32,897 nucleotides of DNA, taken from the NCBI GenBank assembly GCA_021202985.1, contig JAJQCA010000081.1, forward strand, positions 1 through 32,897. Reading direction: 5' to 3'. Below the pieces are notes generated by a model that did not search any database, had not been told where the DNA came from, and saw nothing but the letters and a program-made list of their open reading frames with translations. Shown in pieces: positions 8,196 to 16,700 of this stretch. How positions within the stretch are numbered: position 1 is the stretch's first letter; each line of letters begins with the position of its first letter. This DNA is from Alistipes sp. (GTDB lineage Bacteria > Bacteroidota > Bacteroidia > Bacteroidales > Rikenellaceae). A program made the position numbers and the translations under genes.

Positions 8196-11100
8196 TTATT
8201 GCTTTATCCTCACGAACATGTAGTTCAGGCAGCTCCGTTCGCCCCGCGAGTCGCACGGGGTGTTGACAACCGAGCCCGTCCCGTCGCGGTAGGTCCACAT
8301 GGTGGTGGAACCGCCGCCATCGAGGCGCACCGCTTCGGTGAAACCCAGTTTGGTTATAACACGGTAAAGTTCGTAGTAATTCAATCCTTTGGGGGTGGAC
8401 GTGTTGCCGTCCACGCAGAGCAGGAATACCTTCGTCCCGCCGGCGTCGCTGCCCACGATGGTCGCGGGGTATTGCCGGTCGGCATCCGAGGCGCTCGGCT
8501 TGGAGAAAACCCCGTTCTGAACGAAGCGGTACATGCTCGCATTGTGCATGGCAACGGCCTTCGACGCGTCCCCGCCTATGGGCACGTCCGCCCGAATCCT
8601 TACGGTTGCGCCCGCGCTGACGGCCTGGGCCAGCCGGTCGGCCTTCTCGCCCGTTACCTGCAATACCCACTCGCCGTGGTTCGATACGTACGGGGCGCTC
8701 ACGGCCGATGAACGCCCGTCGGACACGGCCGTCACCGTGGCCTCGGCCCAGCCGCCGTTTACGGTCATCGGCACGGGGCACACTCCGGTGATGAACAGCG
8801 CGTGGGTGCCGACCTCGTTCCGCAGACCGGTGTGCGGGGTCTCCACATAGCGGTGGGTGTAGAGGTTCGCGTCGTGGGGCATCGGGCCAGAAAGGCGCAC
8901 TATGGTGTCGTTCACCGAGTAGTATTCGTATTCAACCCCGCCTACTTCGAGCAGGCCGGTGAAGTCGCGGTTGGCGAAACTGATTGTCCTGTCGGTGAAG
9001 AAGGTGAAACCCGGGCGGTGGTTCGTGAGCGACGACCGCACCTCGGGAGTGTTCACGAATACCGGCTCGCCGTCCTCAATGTGCATTCCGCGCAATACGC
9101 CGTCGTTAGAGTCGAAGAAGCCGCTGTTCACCCCGGCCACCACGTTCATCCCTTCGGCACGCTTGCGGGCGCTGATTTCCGAGAGGGTTTCGCGGAGGTT
9201 TTTGCCGTTGTTGCTGTTGCCGTTACCGTTGGGATTGGGCATTATGTCGTTCGCCACGGCCGTGGCTATCTCGACCTCTGGATTCGACAGGTCCGCCGTA
9301 ACGACGTAAACTTCCCGGTCGATATTGCGGAGGTAGTATTTGGTATACTCCACACCGCTGTGAAGCTGGTACGTCTCCTCGACGGTCCATGCGTAATAGG
9401 CGTCAGTATCGTTCGAGAGGCCGTTGTCTTCCACAGAAAACTGGCCGTGGCACACCGCGTTGCCGTAGAGGGCTTCCGGCGCGGCCGACGGATTGGAATA
9501 ATAGACGGAGTAGTCGCCCACACGGCCGCCTATTGTGCAGTTCGTAATACCGGTCAGGTATTGGTTGTATCCGCAGGCCCATCCGGGTCCGTGGTTGTCG
9601 CTCCCCGCCACGGTGTGGTCGGAGAGGATAACCCCGTTATTGGTGCAACCGGTAACAGTTCCGGAATTGTGACCCACGAAGCCGCCCGTGCGGCAGCCGA
9701 GAGAGGAAAATACGTTACCGTTGTTGACGCAGTCGGATATCGTACAGTCGGCCGCCGTGCCGCCTGCAAGTCCACCCATTCGCTTATATCCGTAGCCGGC
9801 CGAGGCTCCGGCGAAGACGCCGTTCACGTCGTCCTGTATAAGCGCGTTGTTGGTGCAGTCGGCGATAGTGCCTCCGGTGGCCGTGGCGACGAGGCCTCCG
9901 CCGCGCCCGGACGGTGCGGACACCGCTCCGTTGTTCTCGCAAGAGGCGATCGAACCGGACGAAATGAAAGCCGCTATACCGCCTACCGACATGGCCGAAT
10001 TTGCCCCGTTGCCGGTGTTGGCGATGGTGCCGCAACTGATTTCCCCGTAGTTGACGCATCCTTCGGCGGACGAGATCCCTCCGATGCGGGAACCGTTCAC
10101 CACCCCCGCGATTCCGCCCATGCGTACCGATATGTTACCGGCGTTGTCGCCGGCGAAAGCTATGGCTGCGTAATTCACGCAGTTTTCGATAACCGCGTCC
10201 CCGGCGTAGCCGGCGAAAGCGCCTACGGCGTTACCCTGCGTGGAGGTTCCTTTCAGCGTGATACGGCTTCCGTCCGTTGGGGAGCCGATGGTGAGGTTGC
10301 GTATGGTGCCGCCCTCCACGGCACCGAACAGGCCGTAAACCAGGTTGCCGTCCGAGCAGTCGAACTCCCAGTTTATGTTGGTGATGGAATGTCCCTGTCC
10401 GTCGAACACGTCGGTGAACGGGTTTACGGTCGTATAGGTTACGCCGCTGTTGGCTCCGGCCGTGGTGGTGGCCGAGCCTGCCCGTATCCACTCGCGGTAA
10501 CCGGCCATGTCTATGTCGGCGGTAAGGACCACGTTGCCGCTCGCGTCGCGGAAGCGGGCGAGGCTCTGGCCTCCCCTTACCGCCTGCGCGAAGGCCACAA
10601 GATCGGCTGCGGAACCGATTCCTTCGCCGGTCGCGTCGCCGTAGACGGTAAACCAGAGGGGTTTTATAAGTATGTTGTCGCCCCCGTCGTAAATCATCAC
10701 CATCAGGCAGCCCTCCTCGAACCCGTTGTCGAACGATATGCCTATCGTACGGGCCTGTGCGTCGAGCACGGCTTCGAGTTTCTCGGTCCGCACCACACGA
10801 ACCATGGCCGTCTGCGCCAGCGGGCCGGTCAGGGTGTAACGGACGGTCATATCCGCCGGCGGGTCGTCCACCACGGTGGTAAGTTCGACATCGAATTCCA
10901 TATTGAAGGCCGAGAAGACCTGCACCGTAACCTGCGAGCCGTCGCCGAGGGTGAACACGGCGTTACCGTCGGCGGTAATCTCAACGTCCCGGAATATAGA
11001 ATCCTGCAGAGCGCCGGCCCTTACCGGCTGCCCGTCGCTGCCGGTTATCGGCCGGCCGTTCACGGTCCAGTAGCCTTCGGAGTCGATGGCGATTTGGGGC

Positions 11101-11519
11101 GCTTTACCCCCTACGGGTATCCTTTCCCCGTCGCCGTCGGTCAGCCAGGTGGTTGCGCCCTCGGAAAAGAGGATCCAGTAAAGCACGCCGTCCTCCTCCT
11201 TCACCCCGAGTACGGGCACGTCGGGAAGCTGTTCGGCGGTAATTATGGTCACCGTCCGCTCCACGTTACCGGTGTCCTTGTAGGTTATCACGTAATTGCC
11301 GTCGGCATCGGTCGTGATGCCGGTAACGGCGTCGCCGGCGACGATTGCCGAAAGGTGAGCTATTTCGCCGTTGAGGGCGTCGAGCCTTTCCTGCAACTCG
11401 GTAAGGTCGTTCCAGATGCCGTCGATATCCCTCCAGAGGGAAGAATCGTCATAATCGGCACGGCACGAATGCATGGACGACAGGACGACGACGGCAAACA
11501 TCAGTAGGATATTTCTCAT
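8196..11519 (-). CDS. Surface lipoprotein: DUF4988-like N-terminus, GLUG repeats, C-terminal phosphodiester glycosidase (NAGPA) domain
   Basis: A 1107-residue protein and first gene of the minus-strand operon, divergent from the sigma factor. Lipobox SMHSC ends at Cys19, followed by RADYDD. Residues about 24-55 are coiled-coil-like (LWRDIDGIWNDLTELQERL). The DUF4988-type region follows, then GLUG-like repeats at about 395-670 (NCVNYAAI, GCVNYGEI, DCTNNALI, GCTNNGVI). Residues about 690-1107 match the NAGPA family (PF09992, formerly DUF2233). Its hallmarks are NSGFFDSN at 798-805 and the near-C-terminal DGGGSTT at 1067-1073. The mammalian relative, the 'uncovering enzyme', removes GlcNAc from GlcNAc-1-phosphodiester-mannose on lysosomal N-glycans. 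Cleavage of a sugar-1-phosphodiester outside the cell is therefore the expected chemistry; the actual substrate is not known. Confidence 0.87.
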   Translation of the reverse strand: MRNILLMFAVVVLSSMHSCRADYDDSSLWRDIDGIWNDLTELQERLDALNGEIAHLSAIVAGDAVTGITTDADGNYVITYKDTGNVERTVTIITAEQLPDVPVLGVKEEDGVLYWILFSEGATTWLTDGDGERIPVGGKAPQIAIDSEGYWTVNGRPITGSDGQPVRAGALQDSIFRDVEITADGNAVFTLGDGSQVTVQVFSAFNMEFDVELTTVVDDPPADMTVRYTLTGPLAQTAMVRVVRTEKLEAVLDAQARTIGISFDNGFEEGCLMVMIYDGGDNILIKPLWFTVYGDATGEGIGSAADLVAFAQAVRGGQSLARFRDASGNVVLTADIDMAGYREWIRAGSATTTAGANSGVTYTTVNPFTDVFDGQGHSITNINWEFDCSDGNLVYGLFGAVEGGTIRNLTIGSPTDGSRITLKGTSTQGNAVGAFAGYAGDAVIENCVNYAAIAFAGDNAGNISVRMGGIAGVVNGSRIGGISSAEGCVNYGEISCGTIANTGNGANSAMSVGGIAAFISSGSIASCENNGAVSAPSGRGGGLVATATGGTIADCTNNALIQDDVNGVFAGASAGYGYKRMGGLAGGTAADCTISDCVNNGNVFSSLGCRTGGFVGHNSGTVTGCTNNGVILSDHTVAGSDNHGPGWACGYNQYLTGITNCTIGGRVGDYSVYYSNPSAAPEALYGNAVCHGQFSVEDNGLSNDTDAYYAWTVEETYQLHSGVEYTKYYLRNIDREVYVVTADLSNPEVEIATAVANDIMPNPNGNGNSNNGKNLRETLSEISARKRAEGMNVVAGVNSGFFDSNDGVLRGMHIEDGEPVFVNTPEVRSSLTNHRPGFTFFTDRTISFANRDFTGLLEVGGVEYEYYSVNDTIVRLSGPMPHDANLYTHRYVETPHTGLRNEVGTHALFITGVCPVPMTVNGGWAEATVTAVSDGRSSAVSAPYVSNHGEWVLQVTGEKADRLAQAVSAGATVRIRADVPIGGDASKAVAMHNASMYRFVQNGVFSKPSASDADRQYPATIVGSDAGGTKVFLLCVDGNTSTPKGLNYYELYRVITKLGFTEAVRLDGGGSTTMWTYRDGTGSVVNTPCDSRGERSCLNYMFVRIKQ

Positions 11520-11581
11520 TATTCGAGGTTGGTTTAGTTTTCACATAGGCTTGCGGTTTTTTGTGCGGATTTACTTTCGGT

Positions 11582-11618
11582 CCCGGTGGTCTCTACACTT
11601 AAAGAACACACCACCGGG
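11582..11618. promoter_or_regulatory. Inverted repeat, possible operator or attenuator
   Basis: CCCGGTGGT (11582-11590) and ACCACCGGG (11610-11618) are perfect 9-base arms around a 19-base centre. The left arm overlaps the shared 14-base motif. Lying midway between divergent transcription units, it could be a dimer-binding operator or a leader hairpin for either side. Confidence 0.5.
11585..11598 (+). promoter_or_regulatory. Shared motif GGTGGTCTCTACAC, copy 1
   Basis: Fourteen bases identical except at the third position to 13696-13709 (GGAGGTCTCTACAC), in the same orientation and also upstream of a gene of the same regulon. It is a candidate recognition element for the locus-encoded ECF sigma, which would imply autoregulation. 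The match is seen directly; the function is inferred. Confidence 0.45.
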
Positions 11619-11701
11619 GCGGGATACGTAACGGCGAGCCGGAAATTTTTGCACGATGCGTATAACTTAAAGTTCGGTTAATGTTTTGTTAAGGCTGAGG
11701 T

Positions 11702-12328
11702 ATGAAATATTTTTCTACATTTGCCGCAAAGGCGTCTCGACCAGTGAAACAGAAAAACGATATTCCGAATTCCGAGCCGGAACTTCTCGCGAAGCTCAGG
11801 CAGGGGGATGTCGACAGTTACAGGGTGCTGTTCCTGAGGTATTACACGCGGGTAACCCTTTTCATCAGGGGTATGACCGGCGCGGTGCCGCAGGCGGACG
11901 ATATCGCCCAGAACATTTTCCTCAAACTGTGGCTCAATAGGGAGTCGATCGACCCGGGGCAATCACTGCGCAATTATCTGTTCGTAATGGCCCGCAACGA
12001 GGTGTTCAATCACCTGCGGTCATTGCGCACGGGGGCCGGCGTGCTGAAGGCGGTGGGGGAGAGGGAACCGGCTTACAACCCGGCGCCGGATTCGGAGGTG
12101 CTCCTGAACGAAACGCACCGGATAGTGGTCAAAGCAGTGGAGGGAATGCCTGAAAAACGCAGGGAAGTTTTCAGGATGAGCAGGCAGGAAGGCCTGTCCA
12201 ACAAAGAAATTGCAGAAAGGACCGGCCTGTCGGTTCGCACCGTGGATAAGCATATAGAGCTGGCACTGAAAGATATAAGGAAGATACTGGTTGCGTTGGT
12301 TTTGCTGGTTCCGGGATTTTTTCACTAA
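11702..12328 (+). CDS. ECF-type RNA polymerase sigma-70 factor (Bacteroidota FecI/PUL type)
   Basis: A 208-residue extracytoplasmic-function sigma factor. Region 2 spans about residues 25-95 (LLAKLRQGDVDSYRVLF, DDIAQNIFLKLW, LRNYLFVMARNEVFN). Region 4, with its helix-turn-helix, spans about 140-192 (MPEKRREVFRMSRQEGLS, NKEIAERTGLSVRTVDKHI). It sits directly upstream of a FecR gene and an STN-containing SusC-like gene, so it should redirect RNA polymerase to this locus when the receptor is occupied. The start is uncertain. The ATG at 11702 is followed by an in-frame GTG at 11744 (VKQKNDIPNSEPELL) that fits the usual family length better, and a -7-like motif lies between them. The final dozen residues are unusually hydrophobic (ILVALVLLVPGFFH). 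Confidence 0.93.
   Translation: MKYFSTFAAKASRPVKQKNDIPNSEPELLAKLRQGDVDSYRVLFLRYYTRVTLFIRGMTGAVPQADDIAQNIFLKLWLNRESIDPGQSLRNYLFVMARNEVFNHLRSLRTGAGVLKAVGEREPAYNPAPDSEVLLNETHRIVVKAVEGMPEKRREVFRMSRQEGLSNKEIAERTGLSVRTVDKHIELALKDIRKILVALVLLVPGFFH
11716..11724 (+). promoter_or_regulatory. Bacteroidota -7 motif TACATTTGC inside the annotated 5' end of the sigma gene
   Basis: It matches TAnnTTTGC exactly. A good -33 element at the normal 19-21-base spacing is not visible; the nearest TTTG is 27 bases upstream. If active, transcripts would begin after the ATG at 11702 and translation would start at GTG 11744. Six fixed bases occur by chance many times in a window this size, so confidence is low. Confidence 0.3.
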
Positions 12329-12403
12329 TTTGGACCCGTACGGTTACGTAACAGGGCCGGCGTGAGTGTTCTTATTATGTAGTAATCCACTTTAACCCTG
12401 GGA

Positions 12404-13402
12404 ATGTTCGAAGTAACAAAAGAGATATTGGAGGAGTACTTTTACGGAAAATGTCCCCGCTGGCAGGCCCGTAAGGTGCGCGACTGGCTGGCCGACCCGT
12501 CCAACGAAGGGGAGGCCACGGAGCTTATGCGCGCCCTTTTCGACCGGCTAGATGCCGACGACCCGGTACTTGCCGGGCAGGGGTTCGAAGCCGTAAGGGC
12601 CCGGCTCGGCCTGCCCCTGCCCCGGAGGGAGAAGCCCAGCCGCAGGATATGGAGGGTCGCCCGGACGGTGGCGGCCGTTTGCGCGGTGCCGTTGCTGGTG
12701 CTGAGCGCCCTGCTGTGGCGGCAGGGTGCTACGGTGGTGGAATGGCATGACGAGTACGCCGCCTACGGGGAGATGAAGCAGGTGGTGTTGCCGGACAATT
12801 CGGTGGTGTGGCTCAATTCGGGCAGCCGTATTTCCTATCCTTCGGTATTCCGCGGCAAAACTCGGCAGGTATTCGCACAGGGGGAACTGTATGCGGATAT
12901 AAAGTCCGACCCCCGGAAACCGTTTATAATAAAGACGGGTGATTTTTCGGTAAGGGTCCTCGGCACCCGGTTCAACATGAAGGCCTATCCGGAGGACAGG
13001 GCCGTGGAGGTGGTGCTGGTGGAAGGTACCGTGGAGTGCTACATGGACTCGGACGACGACGACCGTCGGATGCAGCTCAAAGCCGGCGATATGGCCTACT
13101 ATAACCGCGACAGCGGGGTTTTCGAAAAACGGAATTTCAATCCTTATATCTATTCTTCGTTCGCCGAGGGTGGCGGGATGGCGTTCTTCCACCAACCGTT
13201 GGTCGATATCGTGGCCCATCTGGAAAGGTGCTTCAACCGGAAAATCGTGATTATGGACGAAAGGCTGTCGGGAATCGAGTATTTCGCCTTCTTCAGTAAG
13301 GACGACTCGCTGGAAAAGATATTGGAGACTATAAACATGGACCGTTCCATGTCGATTACCGAGAACAACGGTATGCTGTTCATAGATTCGGGCCGCAGGT
13401 AA
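12404..13402 (+). CDS. FecR-family anti-sigma factor
   Basis: A 332-residue membrane-spanning anti-sigma factor. The N-terminal cytoplasmic part (1-85) should bind the sigma factor encoded 75 bp upstream. A single transmembrane helix lies at about 87-105 (TVAAVCAVPLLVLSALLW). The periplasmic FecR domain covers about 115-235 (VVLPDNSVVWLNSGSRISYP, FSVRVLGTRFNMKAY). A C-terminal DUF4974-like domain follows at about 255-330 (FHQPLVDIVAHLERCFNRKI). In such systems the C-terminal domain contacts the STN domain of the partner TonB-dependent receptor, here the SusC-like protein encoded next. Length and domain order are standard, with no sign of damage. Confidence 0.93.
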   Translation: MFEVTKEILEEYFYGKCPRWQARKVRDWLADPSNEGEATELMRALFDRLDADDPVLAGQGFEAVRARLGLPLPRREKPSRRIWRVARTVAAVCAVPLLVLSALLWRQGATVVEWHDEYAAYGEMKQVVLPDNSVVWLNSGSRISYPSVFRGKTRQVFAQGELYADIKSDPRKPFIIKTGDFSVRVLGTRFNMKAYPEDRAVEVVLVEGTVECYMDSDDDDRRMQLKAGDMAYYNRDSGVFEKRNFNPYIYSSFAEGGGMAFFHQPLVDIVAHLERCFNRKIVIMDERLSGIEYFAFFSKDDSLEKILETINMDRSMSITENNGMLFIDSGRR

Positions 13403-13730
13403 TGGTTGTGAGCGCCTTTGGGAGCGGGGAACGGGACGGCTCGTCTCAGGCGCCAAACTGCTTAGATAGTGTCGGTTTGAGTCGGGAAGTAACCGGCAGG
13501 GTGGAAGGTCGGTGGCGGGGAGGGGATAAACAGCCGTGTGGTTACCGGGCCGAAGGAGAGTTTGAAATAAAGGGCAGGGTATCGTCGCTGCCGTAATATA
13601 CGGCCGGCCGCCGGGCCTGCCGGGGATGCCGCGAGGTATCCGGAATGAATCAGGAATTGTAAATCAGGTCTTTTGTTCGGGATTATTGAAGTCTTGGAGG
13701 TCTCTACACCCATCTAAAACTTTGATAATT
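13403..13730 (+). promoter_or_regulatory. Intergenic region upstream of the SusC-like gene
   Basis: This 328-bp gap has no convincing gene. A 64-codon frame opening at 13402 with a TAATG overlap of the fecR stop has no recognisable features. The region carries the second copy of the shared 14-base motif. A near-vegetative promoter is also possible (CTTG at 13693-13696, then 20 bases, then AAACTTTG at 13717-13724), but that would place the transcript start almost on the ATG. Confidence 0.5.
13696..13709 (+). promoter_or_regulatory. Shared motif GGAGGTCTCTACAC, copy 2
   Basis: A 13 of 14 match to 11585-11598, ending 21 bases before the SusC-like ATG. This position suits a promoter element for the sigma factor of the locus. 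It is a candidate ECF promoter motif by comparison only. Confidence 0.45.
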
Positions 13731-16700
13731 ATGGAACAAAATTACAGACTGAAAAGCCTGTACCGGTATGTTATGTCCTTCCTCTTGCTGGCGGCGGTTA
13801 CCGCTTCGCCGCTCAGGGGCCAGGCCCGGGAGAGCCTCGACCTGAGCCTGGAAGGCGTCACCGTGCAGGATGCGATTACGGAGTTATATCGTAAATACAA
13901 CTACTCGATAGCCGTCCGCTCGGGCGATCTCGACCTCAGCCGCAGGATAAGCGTCAACGTACGCAGCGCCACCGTAGGGGAGGTGCTCGACCTAATCTTC
14001 GCCGGCCAGCCGGTGGCCTATACCATCAACGGCAGGAGCATTTCGGTTACACGGGCCGAACCGCCCCGACAAACCGCTGCCCAATCGGCAAGGCAGGCCA
14101 ACCGGGTCTCCGGGCTGGTGACCGACCAGGCAGGGAATCCCGTGCCCGGATGCGCCGTGATACTGGAGGACAACTCGACCGGCAGGGTCACCAACGCGCA
14201 GGGCGAATTCTGGTTCGACGACCTCGACCTTCCCACGACCCTTACCTTCTCCTTCCTCGGATATCATACCCAAACGCTGGCTGTAGCCGGTTACGGCCGG
14301 GTGCACGTTGTGTTGGAGGAATCCACCGACTATATCGACGAGGTGGTGGTGGTAGGGTACGGTACGCAGGTAAGGGCCAATCTGACCGGTGCGGTATCCA
14401 CAATTTCGTCGAAGGAACTTAACGACCGCCCCGTGGTGAGCGCCGCACAGGCGCTTCAGGGCGCCGATCCGTCGGTGAACCTATTTATGAGCACAGGATC
14501 GCCCGAATCGGGTTATTCGGTGGATATCCGGGGCGCCCTCTCCATCAACGACGGAAGCCCGCTGGTGCTCGCCGACGGAATAGAGGTAAGCCTGAGCCAA
14601 ATCAACCCCAACGACATAGAGTCGGTAACCATACTCAAGGACGCATCCTCGGCGGCGATATACGGTGCCAAGGCATCGGCCGGGGTGATTCTTATAACCA
14701 CCAAGAGCGGCGCCCGTTCGGGCGGCAAGACCTCGGTCCGCTACTCGGGCCGTATGGGATGGGCCATGAATACCACCTCCACCGATTTCATTACCAACGG
14801 GTACGACTACGTAACGCTGGCCAATACGTTCTACAATGCCATGAACGGGGTGAACATGTACGACTATACCGAGGAGAACGGAGGGCTCCAGAAACTGCGT
14901 GACCGCTACAACGATAAGACCGAGCATCCCGACCGGCCGTGGACCGAAGTGGGCGACGACGGTAAATACTACTACTACGGTAATTTCGACTGGTTCGGCT
15001 ATTTCTACAACCGGGTCCGTTCGCAGCACGAACACAACCTTTCGGTAACCGGCGGCGACGAGAAGTTCAACTACTATGTAAGCGGCCGTAACCTGAATCA
15101 GAACGGTATCTTCAATATCTACAAGGATACATATACCAACTACTCGTACCGGGCGAAAATGAGCGCGCAGGTCAAGAGCTGGATGAGTCTGTCGACGAAT
15201 ATCAGCTACGACCGGTCGGAATACAAGTACGCGGGCCGCTATAATTACCACCATACCATCGCGGCCCTCCAGTCGAACGTGTCGCCCACGTTCCTGCCCC
15301 GCAATCCCGACGGCTCCATAGTGCAGTACACCAACCAGCTTTACGCCAACTCGCCAATTGGCGCCGGCCACGGCGGTTTCCTCACCGCCGACAATACCCG
15401 CAACTCGCGCGAGAACCGTTACCTGACCATCAACAACCAGATCGATATCGACATTACAAAGGACCTCGTTCTCACCGGGACATACGGCTACCGCACCCGC
15501 GACCGCCTCTACCGCTACCGCAACAACACCTTCGAGTACTCGCGGCAGGAGGGCGTGTTCGAGAACTTCTCGTCGGGTTCCGTGGAGAACTCCTACGAGG
15601 AGAGTACCTACCGGAATTCGGGCAATAACTATAACGTCTACGCCACCTACAAGCACTCCTGGAACAACGCGCATAACTTCACGGCGGTGGCCGGTGCGCA
15701 GTACGAGGATTACAGATCAACCACAACGGGCGTCTACCAGACCGACCTTACCAACGACGACCTGGCCACCTTCGCCGTGGCGACCGGCGTGAGCACCATC
15801 ACCCAGTCGATCGCAAGCCTCAAAACAATGGGGATGTTCGCCCGCCTGAACTACGATTACAAAGGGCGCTACCTGTTCGAAGCCAGCTTCCGGGCTGACG
15901 GTTCGTCGCGCTTCCGCAAAGGCGACCGCTGGGGTTACTTCCCCTCGGCATCCGCCGGCTGGAGGATTAGCGACGAGGAGTTTTTCGGACCCGTCTCCTC
16001 GGTGTGGAGTAACCTCAAACTGAGGTTTTCTGTCGGCAGCCTGGGCAACCAGCAGATGAGCTCCTACTACCCGTATATCGACCAGCTCAGCATCGACAAC
16101 GTGATGAACTATACGTTCGACGGGTTGGAGCTTGCCAATTACGCCAGCGTGTCGGCACCCAACTCCACGGACCTAACGTGGGAGACCGTGACCACGTACG
16201 ACGTGGGGGTGGATATGTCGTTCCTCCGCCACCGGCTTACCCTGACGGGCGACTACTACATCCGTGACACCAGGAATATGCTCACCACCTCCATAACCCT
16301 CCCGTCGGTGTACGGTGCGACCACGCCCAAGGCCAACTGCGCCGACCTGCGGACCAAGGGTTACGAGATAACCGCCGGGTGGCGCGACAGGTTCCGGCTG
16401 CTGGGCAGCGATTTCAATTACGGCGTTACGGCCTCCATCGGAGATTACAAGACAAAGATTACAAAATACAACAACCCCGACAAGCTAATCTCCGACTATT
16501 ACGAAGGGATGACCCTCGGGGAAATCTGGGGTTACAAGGTGGAAGGACTCTTTAAAACCGACAGGGAAGCGGCCGAATACCAGGCCCGTATAGACGACAG
16601 CGCCGTAAACCAGCGCGTGTATAACAGTAAGGGTGAAGTGGGGGGATACCTCCGCGCGGGCGACGTTAAGTTCATGGACCTCGACGGGGACGGCGTTATC

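Larger units (their letters stand above)
11520..11701. promoter_or_regulatory. Divergent control region between the lipoprotein operon and the ECF sigma gene
   Basis: This 182-bp gap separates the two halves of the locus. It holds an inverted repeat (11582-11618) and a 14-base motif (11585-11598) that recurs before the SusC-like gene. I find no good vegetative Bacteroidota promoter for the minus-strand operon, which would fit control by the local ECF sigma, but this is inference. Confidence 0.5.

Noticed and set aside
8802-11507. A 901-codon open frame on the plus strand opposite the NAGPA lipoprotein gene
   Set aside because: It is a shadow of a GC-rich gene. The minus-strand frame has a lipobox, repeats and catalytic motifs; this one has none.
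13402-13596. A 64-codon frame overlapping the fecR stop (TAATG)
   Set aside because: The overlap is suggestive of coupling, but the sequence has no domain, signal peptide or coding-like composition.
13626-13730. Upstream in-frame ATG for the SusC-like gene
   Set aside because: It would place 35 residues before a normal signal peptide and cover the shared regulatory motif.
14481-15674. A 397-codon minus-strand frame inside the SusC-like gene
   Set aside because: Valine-rich nonsense opposite a clear SusC-like coding frame.
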